From assembly GCA_029204225.1 (NCBI GenBank), contig CM055111.1, positions 10,923,999 through 10,987,998 of the forward strand: 64,000 bases of DNA. Reading direction: 5' to 3'. Both the position numbers and the translations under genes were made by a program. Each line of letters starts with the position of its first letter. The first letter of the stretch is position 1. Shown here in pieces: positions 34,814 to 46,543 of this stretch. Below the pieces are notes generated by a model, which had not been told where the DNA came from, did not search any database, and saw only the letters and a program-made list of their open reading frames with translations. The DNA is from Diphasiastrum complanatum. Its lineage: Eukaryota > Streptophyta > Lycopodiopsida > Lycopodiales > Lycopodiaceae.

Positions 34814-36971
34814 ATGGGATCTGCTGGAGCATACCTTCTAGAAGCTAGTGAGAGGTTGAATTCTACAAATTATGCTATTTGGAAGGTAAGAATGGAGTCA
34901 CTCTTGGTGCTCCAAGACCTTTATGAGTTCTTGATTGAAGATGAAGATGAACCTCTAGGTGCACAGGAGTTAGCTAGATACAAGAAGAGATCTAGGCTTG
35001 CACTTCAATGTGTGAAGATGAATGTGAGCAATGATTTGTTGAGAGAAGTATCAGCTTGTACTAATGCTAAAGAGGCTTAGGGAGTCTTTAAAATCAATCT
35101 ATGAGTCTAGCAACACTTCTAGAGTTCTTATGCCTAGAAATCAAATTTTGCAAAGCATGAGGAGAAGTGAGGAGAGTGCACAGGATTATGTACTCAGAAT
35201 CAAGTCTCTAAATAGGGAGTTGGCTTCCATTGGAGAGAGGATTCATGATGGAGAGCTTGTACAAATTGTCCTTAATGGTCTAGGAGATGACTTTGCAAAT
35301 TTGGTCCAAATTTTTGCCATCGAAGACACTTTGCCAACTATAGAAAAACTTCACAGTGTATTAGTGGCTGAAGAGTGTAGGATGCTCCATGCAAAATCTA
35401 GGATGAGTTCCTTGTCTTTGCAGGATGGTGATGAGAAAGCCAATTTCTCAGTCAAGGGCAAAAAGAAGACCAATGGAAAGAAGAAGCATCCAAAGGAGGC
35501 CAAAGAAGAGGATGATGCATCAAGCTCAAAGGACAAGTCAAAGCAAAAATGCTTCTTTTGTGGAAGGAAGGGGCATTATGCATCTGAATGCTACAAGAGG
35601 CTAAGAGCACAAGTGGAGGAGGACAAACAAGGAAACCTTGCAAAGGAGGAGGAGGAGGATGAAGTAGATGTATTCTTGATGGCATCTACATCCTCACCAA
35701 CAAGCAATAGCAATTCAAGAGACAATTGGTGGATCGACAGTGGGGCTAGCTCCCACATGTCTTGTGAAAAGGACTTTTTCTCAACCTTACACTCATTCAA
35801 TGATGCTAAAAAGTTTGTCTTTACTGCAAATGATGAAGAGTGTAGGATAGATGGTGTTGGCACCATTTCTTTGTATCTAGAATCCTCAAAATGCATGGAT
35901 CTAGAAAATGTCCTTTATGTACCATCAATCACCAAGAATATGCTTAGTGTTGGTCTACTCTTAGAGAGTGGTTTGGATGTCCACTTTAAGCATGGTGTTT
36001 GCTTCATCTTGAAGAATGATGTTTGCATTGCAAAGGGATTTAAACATGGAAGATTGTTTAAGTTGGAAGCTAGTGTTGCTTTTGAAAGAATGAGCTTGGC
36101 GAAGGAGGAGATCACTCAAGAGGAGATCTTGGCAAAGTGTGATCTTGCTTGCATTGAGGAGGAGCATCAAAAGGAGGAAGATCTTGAGGATCAGCCTCAA
36201 AGCATGAGAGTTCCAAGGGAGTCCTCAATGACAATGGCCGAGTCATCAAATTGCATGCAAATTGTCCATTCAAGTATGCATCTTGCAAGGGTGGTGAGCA
36301 TTGGAGAGTCTACTATCTTTGAATACTTTTTGGAAAGTATTAGTAGACATGAGGTGACTTGTTTCTTACCTTTAAGATCCATGGTGTTTATTACTTTGTA
36401 TGACAAGACAATGAAATGGGATGCTTTGAAATCTACATTTGTTGTTGATAAAGCGATTTCATTGGATAACTATTTTTGTAATAGTTTGAATAGAGTCATA
36501 AAAGATGAAACATCATTTGCTTTGGAAATCTTTGTGTCCACATGCTTTGTGCATGATCATTCCAATGTAAGGACCAAAGATTATCCTATTTCAATGATAG
36601 GAATAATGGTAGTGTTTTGCTCTTCAAGTAGAGATTGTAGAATCTACTTGTTTTCAACCAAAGAATTCGTCAATGGTGGAAATGTGATCTTTCAAGATTG
36701 GAAGATTTGTAAACTTGAAGAAGCACCTTTGGATCAACACCTTATTCCATTCATTGATGGTTTGGAGTCAAGTCAAGTGGAGGAGCAAGCTCAAGACCTG
36801 AGGACTCCAAGAAGAACCTTTAGTATCAAGATGGAGCCATCTTGGCTCAATCATATGGATCAAGCAAGACAAGTTGTCTTTGGAAACATTATTTATGCAC
36901 TTAATATTTTAATTGATGTATCTTCAAGTGCACAAAATGCCTTGGAATCCATGGCTTGGCATGATGTTTAG
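34814..36971 (+). pseudogene. alpha Gag-protease plus extra region, copy B
   Basis: Gag starts MGSAGAYLLEASERLNSTNY. A single extra A at 35079 turns AWESL into a stop; beyond it the frame is open for over 600 codons. Order: Gag helical domain to about 35410, zinc knuckle CFFCGRKGHYASEC (about 35550), acidic EEEEDE stretch, protease WWIDSGASSHM (about 35725), LENVLYVPSITKNMLSVGLL and the start of the pre-integrase domain (GRLFKLEASVAFERM, 36045), then EEITQEEILAKCDLACIEEE. From about 36240 to the stop at 36971 there are about 240 residues I cannot assign, where integrase and RT would be expected (for example FEYFLESISRHEVTCFLPL, WLNHMDQARQVVFG). One base change from a continuous ORF. Confidence 0.85.
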
Positions 36972-37170
36972 TTTTGAAGTGTGCTACATGTATATAGACA
37001 CATTTATGGAACATCTTGTTAGGGATCCTTTAAGAGGTGGTGAAAGATCCTTCATGGACATCATTCTCTATTGGAGTCTCAAAAGTTCCTTCTTTGTAGC
37101 TGGATTTTTTAGACACTTCTAAAAGCTTTCATTGATCTACCAAAAGAGTTGTAAATAGATCAAGCTAAAT

Positions 37171-37181
37171 TTGAGGAGGAG
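37171..37181 (+). other. polypurine tract, alpha copy B
   Basis: TTGAGGAGGAG immediately before the 3' LTR; primer for plus-strand DNA synthesis. The same tract precedes the delta LTR at 1930. Confidence 0.88.
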
Positions 37182-37883
37182 TGTGAAGAATTGCCAAAAA
37201 TTGGCAAATCTAGCTTGATCAAAAACCATGTAGAATAGTGTAAATTGTGTACACAAGTGGGTCCCACACATGTGAGGCCAAGATGCCACGTGGGAAACCC
37301 ATCCTAATGTAGGCTAGGTCAAGTCCATAGGGTTGGTCATGTCATTTTGGTAGTGATTCCTAGTTTATAGGACCTAAATCCTAGATTTAAGGTGAAAATT
37401 TGACCAACTAGCTATCTACCAAGCATGACTCTAGGAAATAGACTAGGGTTTCATTTTAGGTCAAGGAGAGTGAGTTAACTTCCTTATTACATGCTGGAAA
37501 TCCACCTAACTTCAAGAAGGAAGTCGAATTTGCTATGTATTCCCTCTCTCCATAGTGAGAAGATAGAAAATTTTTGGAGCTCATTGGCAATCTCAAGCTA
37601 GTTCACTATGTACATTGAGTTTTTGTGATCCAAATGAAACCAAATCAATTTCTACTTGTTTCTCAGGTTTAAGGCCGTACTACAGCCTATAGTACACACG
37701 TGTGGGCTCGGATTTCAATGTTGATCAATGCTTTTGATTGTTAATGCTTGTTGTTTGTCAAACTGCCAATCTAGATCAACTTTTTTGTGTCTAGTTTTTT
37801 GATAGATTGTTAAGCAAGCATCCAATCACTCTTGTGGATCTTTTGTAGATCCATTTATGGTCCTAAAGTACAGTACTTTCACA
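37182..37883 (+). repeat. alpha 3' LTR, copy B
   Basis: 702 bp, same length as the 5' LTR. A reading frame starting inside it at 37832 runs on into flanking DNA, which is accidental. Confidence 0.95.
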
Positions 37884-40800
37884 CAAAGCCAGTCTTACCG
37901 ATTTTGCAACCACTTGCTATACAAGCTCGGATTGAAGGACTTTTTCAATTTGATCCATCAGTGATCTTAACAGGTCTGTGTCATGAGTTGATTCAGAATT
38001 TGGGTGAAACAAAAGATGGACATATCTTCACCATTGTCCGTGATCAGGAGATTGTCATCACCGAGGGATTCTACTGTCATGCTTTAGGCTTGCCTATGAA
38101 CGGCAGTATCCCTGTCACCAAGCCTAATTTCATCACGCGAAGCGGAGTCTTTCAAGAGAAACCTTATCTGGATAAGAGGAGATATAAGCTCTCTTATATT
38201 AGAGACCCCAAGCTAAAGAGCTTCGTTTGTTTTGATCTTGCTTACATCTTTTTACAGGAGCAAGAGTACACAATTTTTAATAAAAAAATATGGGATACCT
38301 ACTCAGAGCCGTGAATGGAGCTTCGGATTGATTGCTTTTAAGCAATTTTGTAAATTAGTCAAGAATAAGCTGTTAAAAATTCACAATTCTAGCTTGACTA
38401 GTTTTGGTCATATGACTTGTAAATAGTTAGATGGTCATGATGTGGCTTGTCACACGTGCCAAATAGCATAGGATTCCATTCATAAGGATGTTCTCAAGTA
38501 GACCTAAGTGTTAGAACCTTTGGAATGAGTCCAAATTATGCTTAGATACAAGGGAGAAAAAATAGGAGCTATTTTTGATAATTTTTGCATTGTTGAGGGA
38601 TCTCCAAGATTCCAACCCTAACTTGGTAGGGATGAAAGATCCACCAAAATTAGCATTAGGGATAGGTTTAGGGCTACTCATACCTGCCCAAAACCGTGAT
38701 GGATCATGTATATATAGGTGATGATATCTCACCAAAATCAATCAAGCAATTTCATGTTTTTTCTCTCATAATGGTGCAATTGCTCTCTATGTTCATAATT
38801 GTTTGAGTACTTGTGATTACTAATGATTATAGGATTGAATGTAGGTCTGGTGTACAGTACTCAGACTGTGGGAGGCCGTACTTTCACACGTGTGAAGCCT
38901 TCTTCAAGGATTTGGGCCATTTAGTGAGGTTCAAGCATAGATTTTTGATGAATTTAGATGGTTCAACTTGTGCTAATCTTATGAAATCATAATCTATTGT
39001 TTCCCTCATCATTTCAAGTGTTTTAGGATCCTTATTTGCTGTAATTTTTACATAAGCAATTTTCCAAGCTAGGTCTATAGTTTGGTATACTATGCATGCA
39101 TGCTGAAAACTTGTCTGTGCAAGAGGACATTAGAATCACACCGGTGCTGCTAGAGTTAGCTCCTTCCATCGAGGGCGACTCTTAGATGAGAACATCAAAG
39201 GAGACATCTACTGAGATCACATCAGCATCATCAACACAATAGAATGTGAGTCCAGTAAGGATGTCCTCTCCATCGTCATAGTACAAGCCGCTTTTCAACA
39301 GTGAAAGAATGGGAGATCCAGAAGAAGAGACAGAGGAAGAAACAGAGACTGTTGCTGAGCAAGACCAAATGCAGGATGATATCCAGCAAGAGCCAGCACA
39401 AGAAGACCAAGAGATTTCTGATATCCAACAGGAAGATGATGATGACATTAAGCCAACAGTCTTGGACAAGGAGCTGTATACAAAGACCTTTGAGATATTG
39501 CTAGCAGACAATCAGACATCAATTCAGCATTTTGTGAATCTGGAGAAAGTTTCACAAAAGATGGGAAGTAAACATATCACAGAGTGTGGCAGACCTTATC
39601 CAGAGGGCTGAGGGGCTACAATCAATCAAATTAGAATTGTTCCACAAGACCAAAGAGCTTGAAGAAGCTCAAGCCGAATTGACCAAGAAAGACACAACCC
39701 TAGAGAAGCTCAAGACAGGTCCGACGCCACTCTAGAGGCACTAGAGGCAATGTAGGACCAGTCTAATCAATTTGAGAGTGAGAATTCATTCTCAAACAAC
39801 AACTCCAAACCTTGCAAGCATCACTCCAAGAAGAGCGACATGTTGGCGCGGCCCTCAAAAGCAGTAATAAGGAGCTTCAAAATAAATTGGAGGATGCCGA
39901 GGCGAGCAGTTGAAGGAATTTGTTCTCCAACTACAGAGTTTGATAGAAATGGTGAAGCAGGGGAACCAGATCTACAAGAAGTAGATTGAGAAAGCCATTC
40001 TCTGGCAAATTAGTGTCGAGGTAACCCTGGGAGCCTGTGTTTTCCATGGGAGATACAACATAGACCTTGTAGTATGGAAGGAAATTCAAGAAAAAATTAT
40101 TTAATCCTTCCAGTTGCAATATCTATAGTCCCAAATGGCAGAATATGAAAAGTTGAAGGACAAACTGGAAGAGAAAAAATTCAATGCAAGCCAGATCCAA
40201 GTTTTCGAAGAAGAACCAATCTAATAGCAAGACCAAGCAATGCAACTACATTCATGTTTGTACATATATGTTCTAGAATACCTAAAGGCATTTGAAAACA
40301 TTTTTTTTCTGCTCTGGATGAGTATGTAAATAAGCTAGAAGCAATCAATATTTTTGATGTCAAAGAAATAGTTCCTAGCCTTAATCCCATCTCTTCCAAA
40401 TTTTCTAGTCAATTTCTTTTCCCGGATCTGTGGGCAATCTATATAGATTGGAAGAGTAACTGCTCTCGTTATTTGGAAGAAATAAAAGCAAATAATTTAC
40501 TTCGATCCAATAATCCAATTAACCAAACCATACTACACTTACAACCACGTAAATATTGGTTCTCTCATTTCCTATGCAGTTCTAGCCATCCAACAGTTGT
40601 ACATTAAAGAGAAATTCTCATAATATACATATGCAGCCCTCTCACTAACTGTCCCTTCTTCTCAGATGTCTGAAATCTTGTCTGAGGATAGTTGGTATGC
40701 TCACCTTTTAAATAACACATTGATCGACAACCTCCTTGGACCATTGGGCAATCGCGAAATGGGTGGCTATCCAAATTTATCTTTCCAGAAAGACTACATG

Positions 40801-40910
40801 CAGAGGAACAACTATTTCCTCGCTACCAAAGGGATGACCATCGAATAAGTCAATGAAGAGAATGAAGCCCGAGCGAAAGCCATGGTCCACAGGAAGCCAG
40901 CCAACAGAAA
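37884..40910 (+). pseudogene. coiled-coil ORF of unknown TE family, copy G2
   Basis: Not recognised. Open from the alpha insertion to 38314: LPILQPLAIQARIEGLFQFD, LCHELIQNLGETKDGHIFTI, EGFYCHALGLPMNGSIPVTK and RRYKLSYIRDPKLKSFVCFD, the last matching G1. It is split by a solo LTR (38371-39052). Beyond it come an acidic ORF (39309-39611: DPEEETEEETETVAEQDQ), a coiled-coil stretch (KTKELEEAQAELTKKDTTLE), and a late part with LEAINIFDVKEIVPSLNP and MSEILSEDSWYAHLLNNTLI (40666-40848). Multiple stops. The upstream part lies before the alpha element (33231-33300). G1 and G2 together define a repeat family whose product is a long acidic, coiled-coil protein. Confidence 0.5.
38371..39052 (+). repeat. 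solo LTR with TAAGC target duplication
   Basis: 682 bp from TGTTAAAAATT to AATTTTTACA (10-bp near-perfect terminal inverted repeat), flanked by TAAGC at 38366-38370 and 39053-39057. TATATATA at 38709-38716 marks the plus orientation. TTCACACGTGTGAA, a 14-bp perfect palindrome, is at 38883-38896, preceded by GTACAGTACTCAGACTGTG. A solo LTR forms by recombination between two LTRs of one element. Confidence 0.93.
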
Positions 40911-41146
40911 GTGACAAAGAAAGTTAATCCGTAAATCTTCCATACAAAGATTTGTTAATTCTACAAGTAAATGTCAAACACAATACTTGACCATATGTCG
41001 ACTAGGTTAACCAGGAATACATAGTAGTTAATCATGCACATATGAGAATAATCTCACTATGACCCAGTACATAAACACATATGTTAATATCTGGCAGATT
41101 CCTCCAAAACCCACATATGTTACTCACATATCTCACTTTGGCCATT

Positions 41147-43424
41147 GTCATTGAGGACTCCCTTGGAACTCTCATGCTTTGAGGCTGATCCTCAAGATCT
41201 TCCTCCTTTTGATGCTCCTCCTCAATGCAAGCAAGATCACACTTTGCCAAGATCTCCTCTTGAGTGATCTCCTCCTTTGCCAAGCTCATTCTTTCAAAAG
41301 CAACACTAGCTTCCAACTTAAACAATCTTCCATGTTTAAATCCCTTTGCAATGCAAACATCATTCTTCAAGATGAAGCAAACACCATGCTTAAAGTGGAC
41401 ATCCAAACCACTTTCTAAGAGTAGACCAACACTAAGCATTGTGAAAAATGCAAAAATAAGCTTGGTAGAGGCCAAAAATCTTGTATATAGATAAAAACAC
41501 ATGTGTGGAGCCTGTTCCCATGTGTGAAAATAGTGTACTTGTCATGTACCATAATCATATAGGTTGTACATATGATTTAATTCAAGCTCTAGTGGCTAAA
41601 AAGGCCAAAAACTAGTTTTCTAGACATATGACACATGGCATCAATCATTGCTTGCATGAGCCACATCCTTTGGTTAGGTGTCACATCCCATGTGTACAGG
41701 ACAGCTCACATGTGTGGAATAAGCTGAAGTAGACAAATTTTGACTTCTAGAAGATTTTCAAGTAGATCTCCATATAGAAGGAAAATGGACCAAAAGTGCT
41801 CAAAATAGAAGGTTTTGTCCAAGTGTCAGTTTTGCATGATGAATCATCATATGACAAAGCACCGTCACACATGTGAGATCAAAGGGATGATCAGTACCAT
41901 GAGCTCCCACTTATTGTATATATAGAGCCACATTTGGCCATAATCAGTGTGAGACACCAATCTTGGATTTGGAAGCAATTTTGAGTGATTCTCTCCATTT
42001 GTCTACATTTGTTTTGATTGTTTTGAGGTTCTATCAATGTGTACTTGATTTTCAGGTTGGAGTCCGTACTCAGACAGTGTTTCACACGTGTGAAACCAGA
42101 AAGTACACTTACCTTCAATTAATGATTGTTCTTGTTAGGATTTTGTGTCTAGAATTGATCTAGATTGATCTTAATCTGAAATAGATTGATAGATCAAGTA
42201 ATCTGACAACCAATCCCTCTTGAGGATCAGATTAGGATCCACTCTTGGTCCTTTTTGTACTTTTTGCACAAGCATATTCTTGGTGATTGATGGTACGTAA
42301 AGGACATTTTCTATATCCATGCATTTTGAGGATTCTAGATACAAAGAGATGGTGCCAACACCATCTATCCTACACTCTTCATCATTTGCAGTAAAGAAAA
42401 ACTTTTTAGCATCACTGAAAGAGTTTAAGGTTGAGAAAAAGTCCTTTTCACAAGACACGTGGGAGCTAGCCCCACTGTCGATCCACCAATTGTCTCTTTA
42501 ATTGCTATTGCTTGTTGGTGAGGATGTAGATGCCATCAAGAATACATCTACTTCATCCTCCTCCTCCTCCTTTGCAAGGTTTCCTTGTTTGTCCTCCTCT
42601 ACTTGTGCTCTTAGCCTCTTGTAGCATTCAGATGCATAATGCCCCTTCTTTCCACAAAAGAAGCATTTCTGCTTTGACTTGTCCTTTGAGCTTGATGCAT
42701 CATCCTCTTCTTTGGCCTCCTTTGGATGCTTCTTCTTTCCATTGGTCTTCTTTTTGCCCTTGAATGAGAAATTGGCTTTCTCATCACCATCCTGCAATGA
42801 CAAGGAACTCATCCTAGATTTTGCATGGAGCATCCTACACTCTTCATCCACTAATACACTGTGAAGTTTTTCTATAGTTGGCAAAGTGTCTTGGATGGCA
42901 AAACTTTGGACCAAATTTGCAAATTCGTCTCCTAGACCATTAAGAACAATTTGTACAAGCTCTCCATCATGAATCTTCTCTCCAATGGAAGCCAACTCCC
43001 TATTCAGAGACTTGATTCTGAGTACATAATCTTGTGCACTCTCCTCACTTCTCTTCATGCTTTGCAAAATCTGATTTCTAAACATGAGTACTCTTGAAGT
43101 GTTACTAGATTCATAGACTGATTTTAAAGACTTCCAAGCCTCTTTAGCAATAGTACATGCTGATACTTCTCTCACCAAATTATTGCTCACATTCATCTTC
43201 ACACAATGAAGTGCAAGCCTAGATCTCTTCTTGTATCTAGCTAACTCCTGTGCACCTAGAGGTTCATCTTCATCTTCAATCAAGAACTCATGAAGGTCTT
43301 GGAGCACCAAGAGTGACTCCATCCTAGCCTTACAAATAGCATAATCTGTAGAATTAAATCTCTCACTAGCTTCTAGAAGGTATGCTCCAGCAGATCCCAT
43401 CTTACTAGTGACTTCTACAAACAA
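41147..43424 (-). pseudogene. alpha Gag-protease, copy C
   Basis: Gag is open from MGSAGAYLLEASERFNSTDY through the zinc knuckle CFFCGKKGHYASEC to SPTSNSN, where one nonsense codon (about 42498) precedes RDNWWIDSGASSH. The protease part continues to SITKNML, is split by the solo LTR, and resumes as MLSVGLLLESGLDVHFKHGV through EEITQEEILAKCDLACIEEE. Unlike copy B it has no frameshift in Gag, so the family consensus frame is Gag-protease as one ORF. Confidence 0.85.
41440..42270 (+). repeat. solo LTR with AGCAT target duplication, inside alpha copy C
   Basis: 831 bp from TGTGAAAAATGC to TTTTTGCACA, flanked by AGCAT at 41435-41439 and 42271-42275. TATATATAGA at 41917 indicates plus orientation. 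It carries four or more CACATGTGTG-type sites, and at 42063-42108 GTACTCAGACAGTG followed by the 16-bp perfect palindrome TTTCACACGTGTGAAA (42080-42095). Its family is not otherwise present as a full copy in the window. Confidence 0.94.
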
Positions 43425-44205
43425 GAAATAGATTTGATTGACTTGAAACTCACAAAGGTCTCACACTTGCAGTGTTTCACTCAAATTTGATTTCTAATCC
43501 AACAAATGGACTTATAATCACAGTTCTATCACTCCCTCACAAAGTTGGAATGAAGATAAGATGAAGTGAAAACTACTTTCAAACAAATCTTGCCAAGAAA
43601 TGGATTTGACTGTCTCTAGAAACTCACTAAGGTCTCTCTCTTGTAGTTTTTCACTCAAATTAGATTTCTAATCCAAAAAATGGACTTATAATCTCAGTTC
43701 TAGCACTCCCTCACAAAGTTGGAATGAAGATAAGACGATGTGAAATCTACTTACAATCAAATCTTGCCAATTTTGGCTATTTTTGGACAAAAAAATGACT
43801 TAATCTCTTTCTTCCTTCTTGGTGTACTTTCAAGACCTTTTTTTAACCTTAATAAGACTTGAACTCAGCCTAGATTACTTAGATTCCATGAAACAAATTC
43901 AAATCTAATCAATGGCAAATGATCTTGGTAGATTATTCGAGGATCTCCACCAAAAATTACACCAATAGCTCACAAATTGAATTTTTTTGGATCAAATGAA
44001 TACCATGCATTAGATGCAGGTTCAGAGGTGCCCACACATGTGGACAGTACGGATTTGGACCCCTACCAAGTTTGGTATCAAATCTCCTCACCAAAATGAA
44101 GATTCTAGCTTGTCCTCTCAATACTAGTTTTTAGCACCAAAACTTGCTAAAAATGGATTTGCATTAGATCAATGGCTTATGCTCTTGTACTTGGATCTGA
44201 TACCA

Positions 44206-44904
44206 TGTGAAAGTACTGTACTTTGGGACCATAAATGGATCTACAAAAGATCCACAAGAGTGATTGGATGCTTGCTTAACAATCTATCAAAAAACTAGAC
44301 ACAAAAAAGTTGATCTAGATCGGCAATTTGACAAACAACAAGCATTAACAATCAAAAGCATTGATCAACATTGAAATCCAAGCCCAAACATGTGTACTAC
44401 AGGCTGTAGTACGGCCTTCAACCTGAGAAACAAGTAGAAATTGATTTGGTTTCATTTGGATCACAAAAACTCAATGTACATAGTGAACTAGCTTGAGATT
44501 GCCAATGAGCTCCAAAAATTTTCTATCTTCTCACTATGGGAGCTTGGAATACATAGTAAATTCGACTTCCTTCTTGAAGTTAGGTGGATATCCAGCATGT
44601 AATAAGGAAGCTAACTCACCCTTCTTGCCCTAAAATGAACCTAGCCTAGATCATAGAGTTATGCTTGGTAGGTAGCTAGTTGGTCAAATTTTCACCTTAA
44701 ACTTAGTTGTAGGTCCTATAAAGTAGGGATGACCACCAAATAGACATGACCAGCTCTCTTGAATTGACCTAACCTATATTAGGAGTGGGTTGACACGTGG
44801 CATTTTGGCCATACATGTGTGGAATCCACTTATGTACAAAATTTACATTATACTACATAGTTTTTGATCAAGCTAGATTTGCCAATTTTTGGCAATTCTT
44901 CACA
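44206..44904 (-). repeat. alpha 5' LTR, copy C
   Basis: 699 bp, TGTGAAGAATTGCC at 44904 reading down to TTTCACA at 44206, followed by a PBS (TGGTATCAGATCCAAG, minus). It has the GTACTACAG/CTGTAGTAC inverted repeat near 44395-44415. Confidence 0.93.
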
Positions 44905-46543
44905 TAAATAAGTCATTAGCAACAACCATTTCCAAAGAAGAGTTTTCATCACCTCCATTGATGAAGTTAGCTCTCTTCTTACCTTTTCCATTTTTGCACT
45001 TGCCATGTAGTTCCATTGAAGAGCCACCAAGACTTTGAAATCTATGAGTAGAAGAGTTCAAACATGATACTAATTTAGCACCACATGACTCCATTTGACT
45101 AGTAGGTAGCACTAGTCCATCTTCAAGATCCAATGGATCCAAAACATTGATCATAGATTCACCAAAAGTTGCCAAGTTAGCACAACAATAACTATCTCCA
45201 AGAATCTCATTAGATCTCAACCTAGATCTATCATAAGGAAGTTCTTTAGACTTTGCATAAGATCTACCAATCTTATTGATGCTAGAAATTGACTTTTGAA
45301 AGTTGAGAGAACCACCAACATCCATTTCATTCCTCTTGTTAGATATAACAAATGCATCAAGCTTGTAAGGTCTACCTTGTCTATTGCCTCTAGCAATCAA
45401 GACATCTCCCTTAGTAATGAAGCAAACATCCCCAACAAACTTTGTCCTGTACCCTTTTTTTAACATTTGACCAACACTTAGCAAATTTCTTGAAAGTGAA
45501 GGAATGTAAAGAACACCATCAAGCCTTACATTCCTATTAGTAGAAAGGCAAATAGGAATTGAGCCAATACCTTTGATCATACACTCACCACCATTTGGCA
45601 TGTGAAGCACTTTCTTGGTTCCAACATAAGAGATCAAATAAGTAAAGAACTCCTTGTGACTAGTCATGTGTGAACTAGATCCACTATCTATCCACCATGA
45701 ATCCTTGTCACTTCCACTTGACATTAGACTTGAAGAACACATCATGAGAGAATCACAAGAATCTAGATCCTCATTAGAAGTACCAAAGTTGTTTTGCTTG
45801 CTACCTTCATTACTTTGCTTCTTATGACATTCATTTGCAAAATGACCTTTTATCCCACAATAAAAACACTTGAACTTTGACTTGTCTTTCTTTCTAAAAG
45901 AAGTAGAAGAGGAGGAGAAAGAGTGATCATCATGATCCGAGTTACCACCTTTGGACCATTTCCCTTTGCCTTTGCAACCTATGTTCTTCAACCAATAAAA
46001 TTTCTTGCAAGTCAACCACACTTGGCAAGACTCTTTGAATGGCAAGACTTTGCACAAGGTTAGCATGTTCATCTAGAAAACCATTCAACATAACCTGGAC
46101 TATTTCACCATCTTTTATGCTTTCATCAATGCATGCTAGATCATCACTTAAGGACTTAACCCTCAAGACAAATGCATGAGCACTTTCACCCTCTCTTTGT
46201 CTACTAGAAAATATTTGCCTCCTTAGGGTCAATACCCTAGATGTGGACTTTGATTCAAAGAGCTTCTTCAAGGCATTCCATGCCTCACTTGCACTTTGAC
46301 TATTACCAACTTCCTTGAGAAGTTCACTGGTAACATTCATTTTAATGATATGAAAAGCCCTTTTGGCCTTCTTATCAAACCTTTGTTGCTCTTGAACTGT
46401 GGGTGGTCTCTCTTCAGTTCCTGCAACTATGTCCATGAGTTCATTCAACTCAAGTAAGGATTCCATCCTCATTTCCAGGTAGAGTAGTTTGATGAACTCA
46501 ACCTATCATTAGCTTCTAACATGATCCCACCATTGGAAGCCAT
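44900..46543 (-). pseudogene. beta-family Gag-protease plus extra region (element E)
   Basis: Starts MASNGGIMLEANDRLSSSNY at 46543. One missing base in WKMRMESLL (about 46472) and another shift near 46000 break it. Domains: Gag helical region, zinc knuckle CFYCGIKGHFANEC, protease WWIDSGSSSHMTSHKEFF, GVLYIPSLSRNLLSVGQM and the start of pre-integrase (GRPYKLDAFVISNKRNE). Instead of integrase, about 140 unassigned residues follow (VGGSLNFQKSISSINKIG, NLATFGESMINVLDPLDLED, KGKKRANFINGGDENSS). FGESM and MESCG are shared with the beta element at 49.6 kb, so the segment is a family feature. The frame is cut at 44905 by the LTR of alpha copy C. Confidence 0.82.

Larger units (their letters stand above)
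33306..37883 (+). mobile_element. alpha-family non-autonomous LTR retrotransposon, copy B (complete ends)
   Basis: 4578 bp with two 702-bp LTRs (33306-34007 and 37182-37883), a PBS at 34008, a polypurine tract at 37171-37181, and a perfect 5-bp target duplication CAAAG at 33301-33305 and 37884-37888. I counted eight mismatches between the LTRs by eye, so the insertion is young. The interior encodes Gag and protease and then about 240 residues of unrecognised sequence; integrase, RT and RNase H are absent, so it must borrow enzymes from a partner copia element. It is inserted into a coiled-coil ORF (G2) that resumes at 37884. Confidence 0.95.
41143..44904 (-). mobile_element. alpha-family element, copy C (3' end lost, split by a solo LTR)
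   Basis: Minus strand: 5' LTR 44206-44904, PBS 44190-44205, leader, Gag/protease to 42271, then a solo LTR insertion (41440-42270), then the continuing coding sequence to about 41147, where homology to copy B ends at SSMTMA. The 3' LTR is missing. Its 5' LTR end abuts the Gag-protease gene of a beta element at 44905, so copy C appears to have inserted there and later lost its other end. Confidence 0.88.

Noticed and set aside
35591-35896. Minus-strand ORFs inside alpha Gag, repeated in copies A and C
   Set aside because: They recur only because the Gag DNA recurs; the sense strand has the zinc knuckle and protease motifs.
37832-37883. Start of the 160-aa ORF
   Set aside because: The first 17 codons lie in the alpha 3' LTR; only the part after 37884 belongs to the interrupted G2 ORF.
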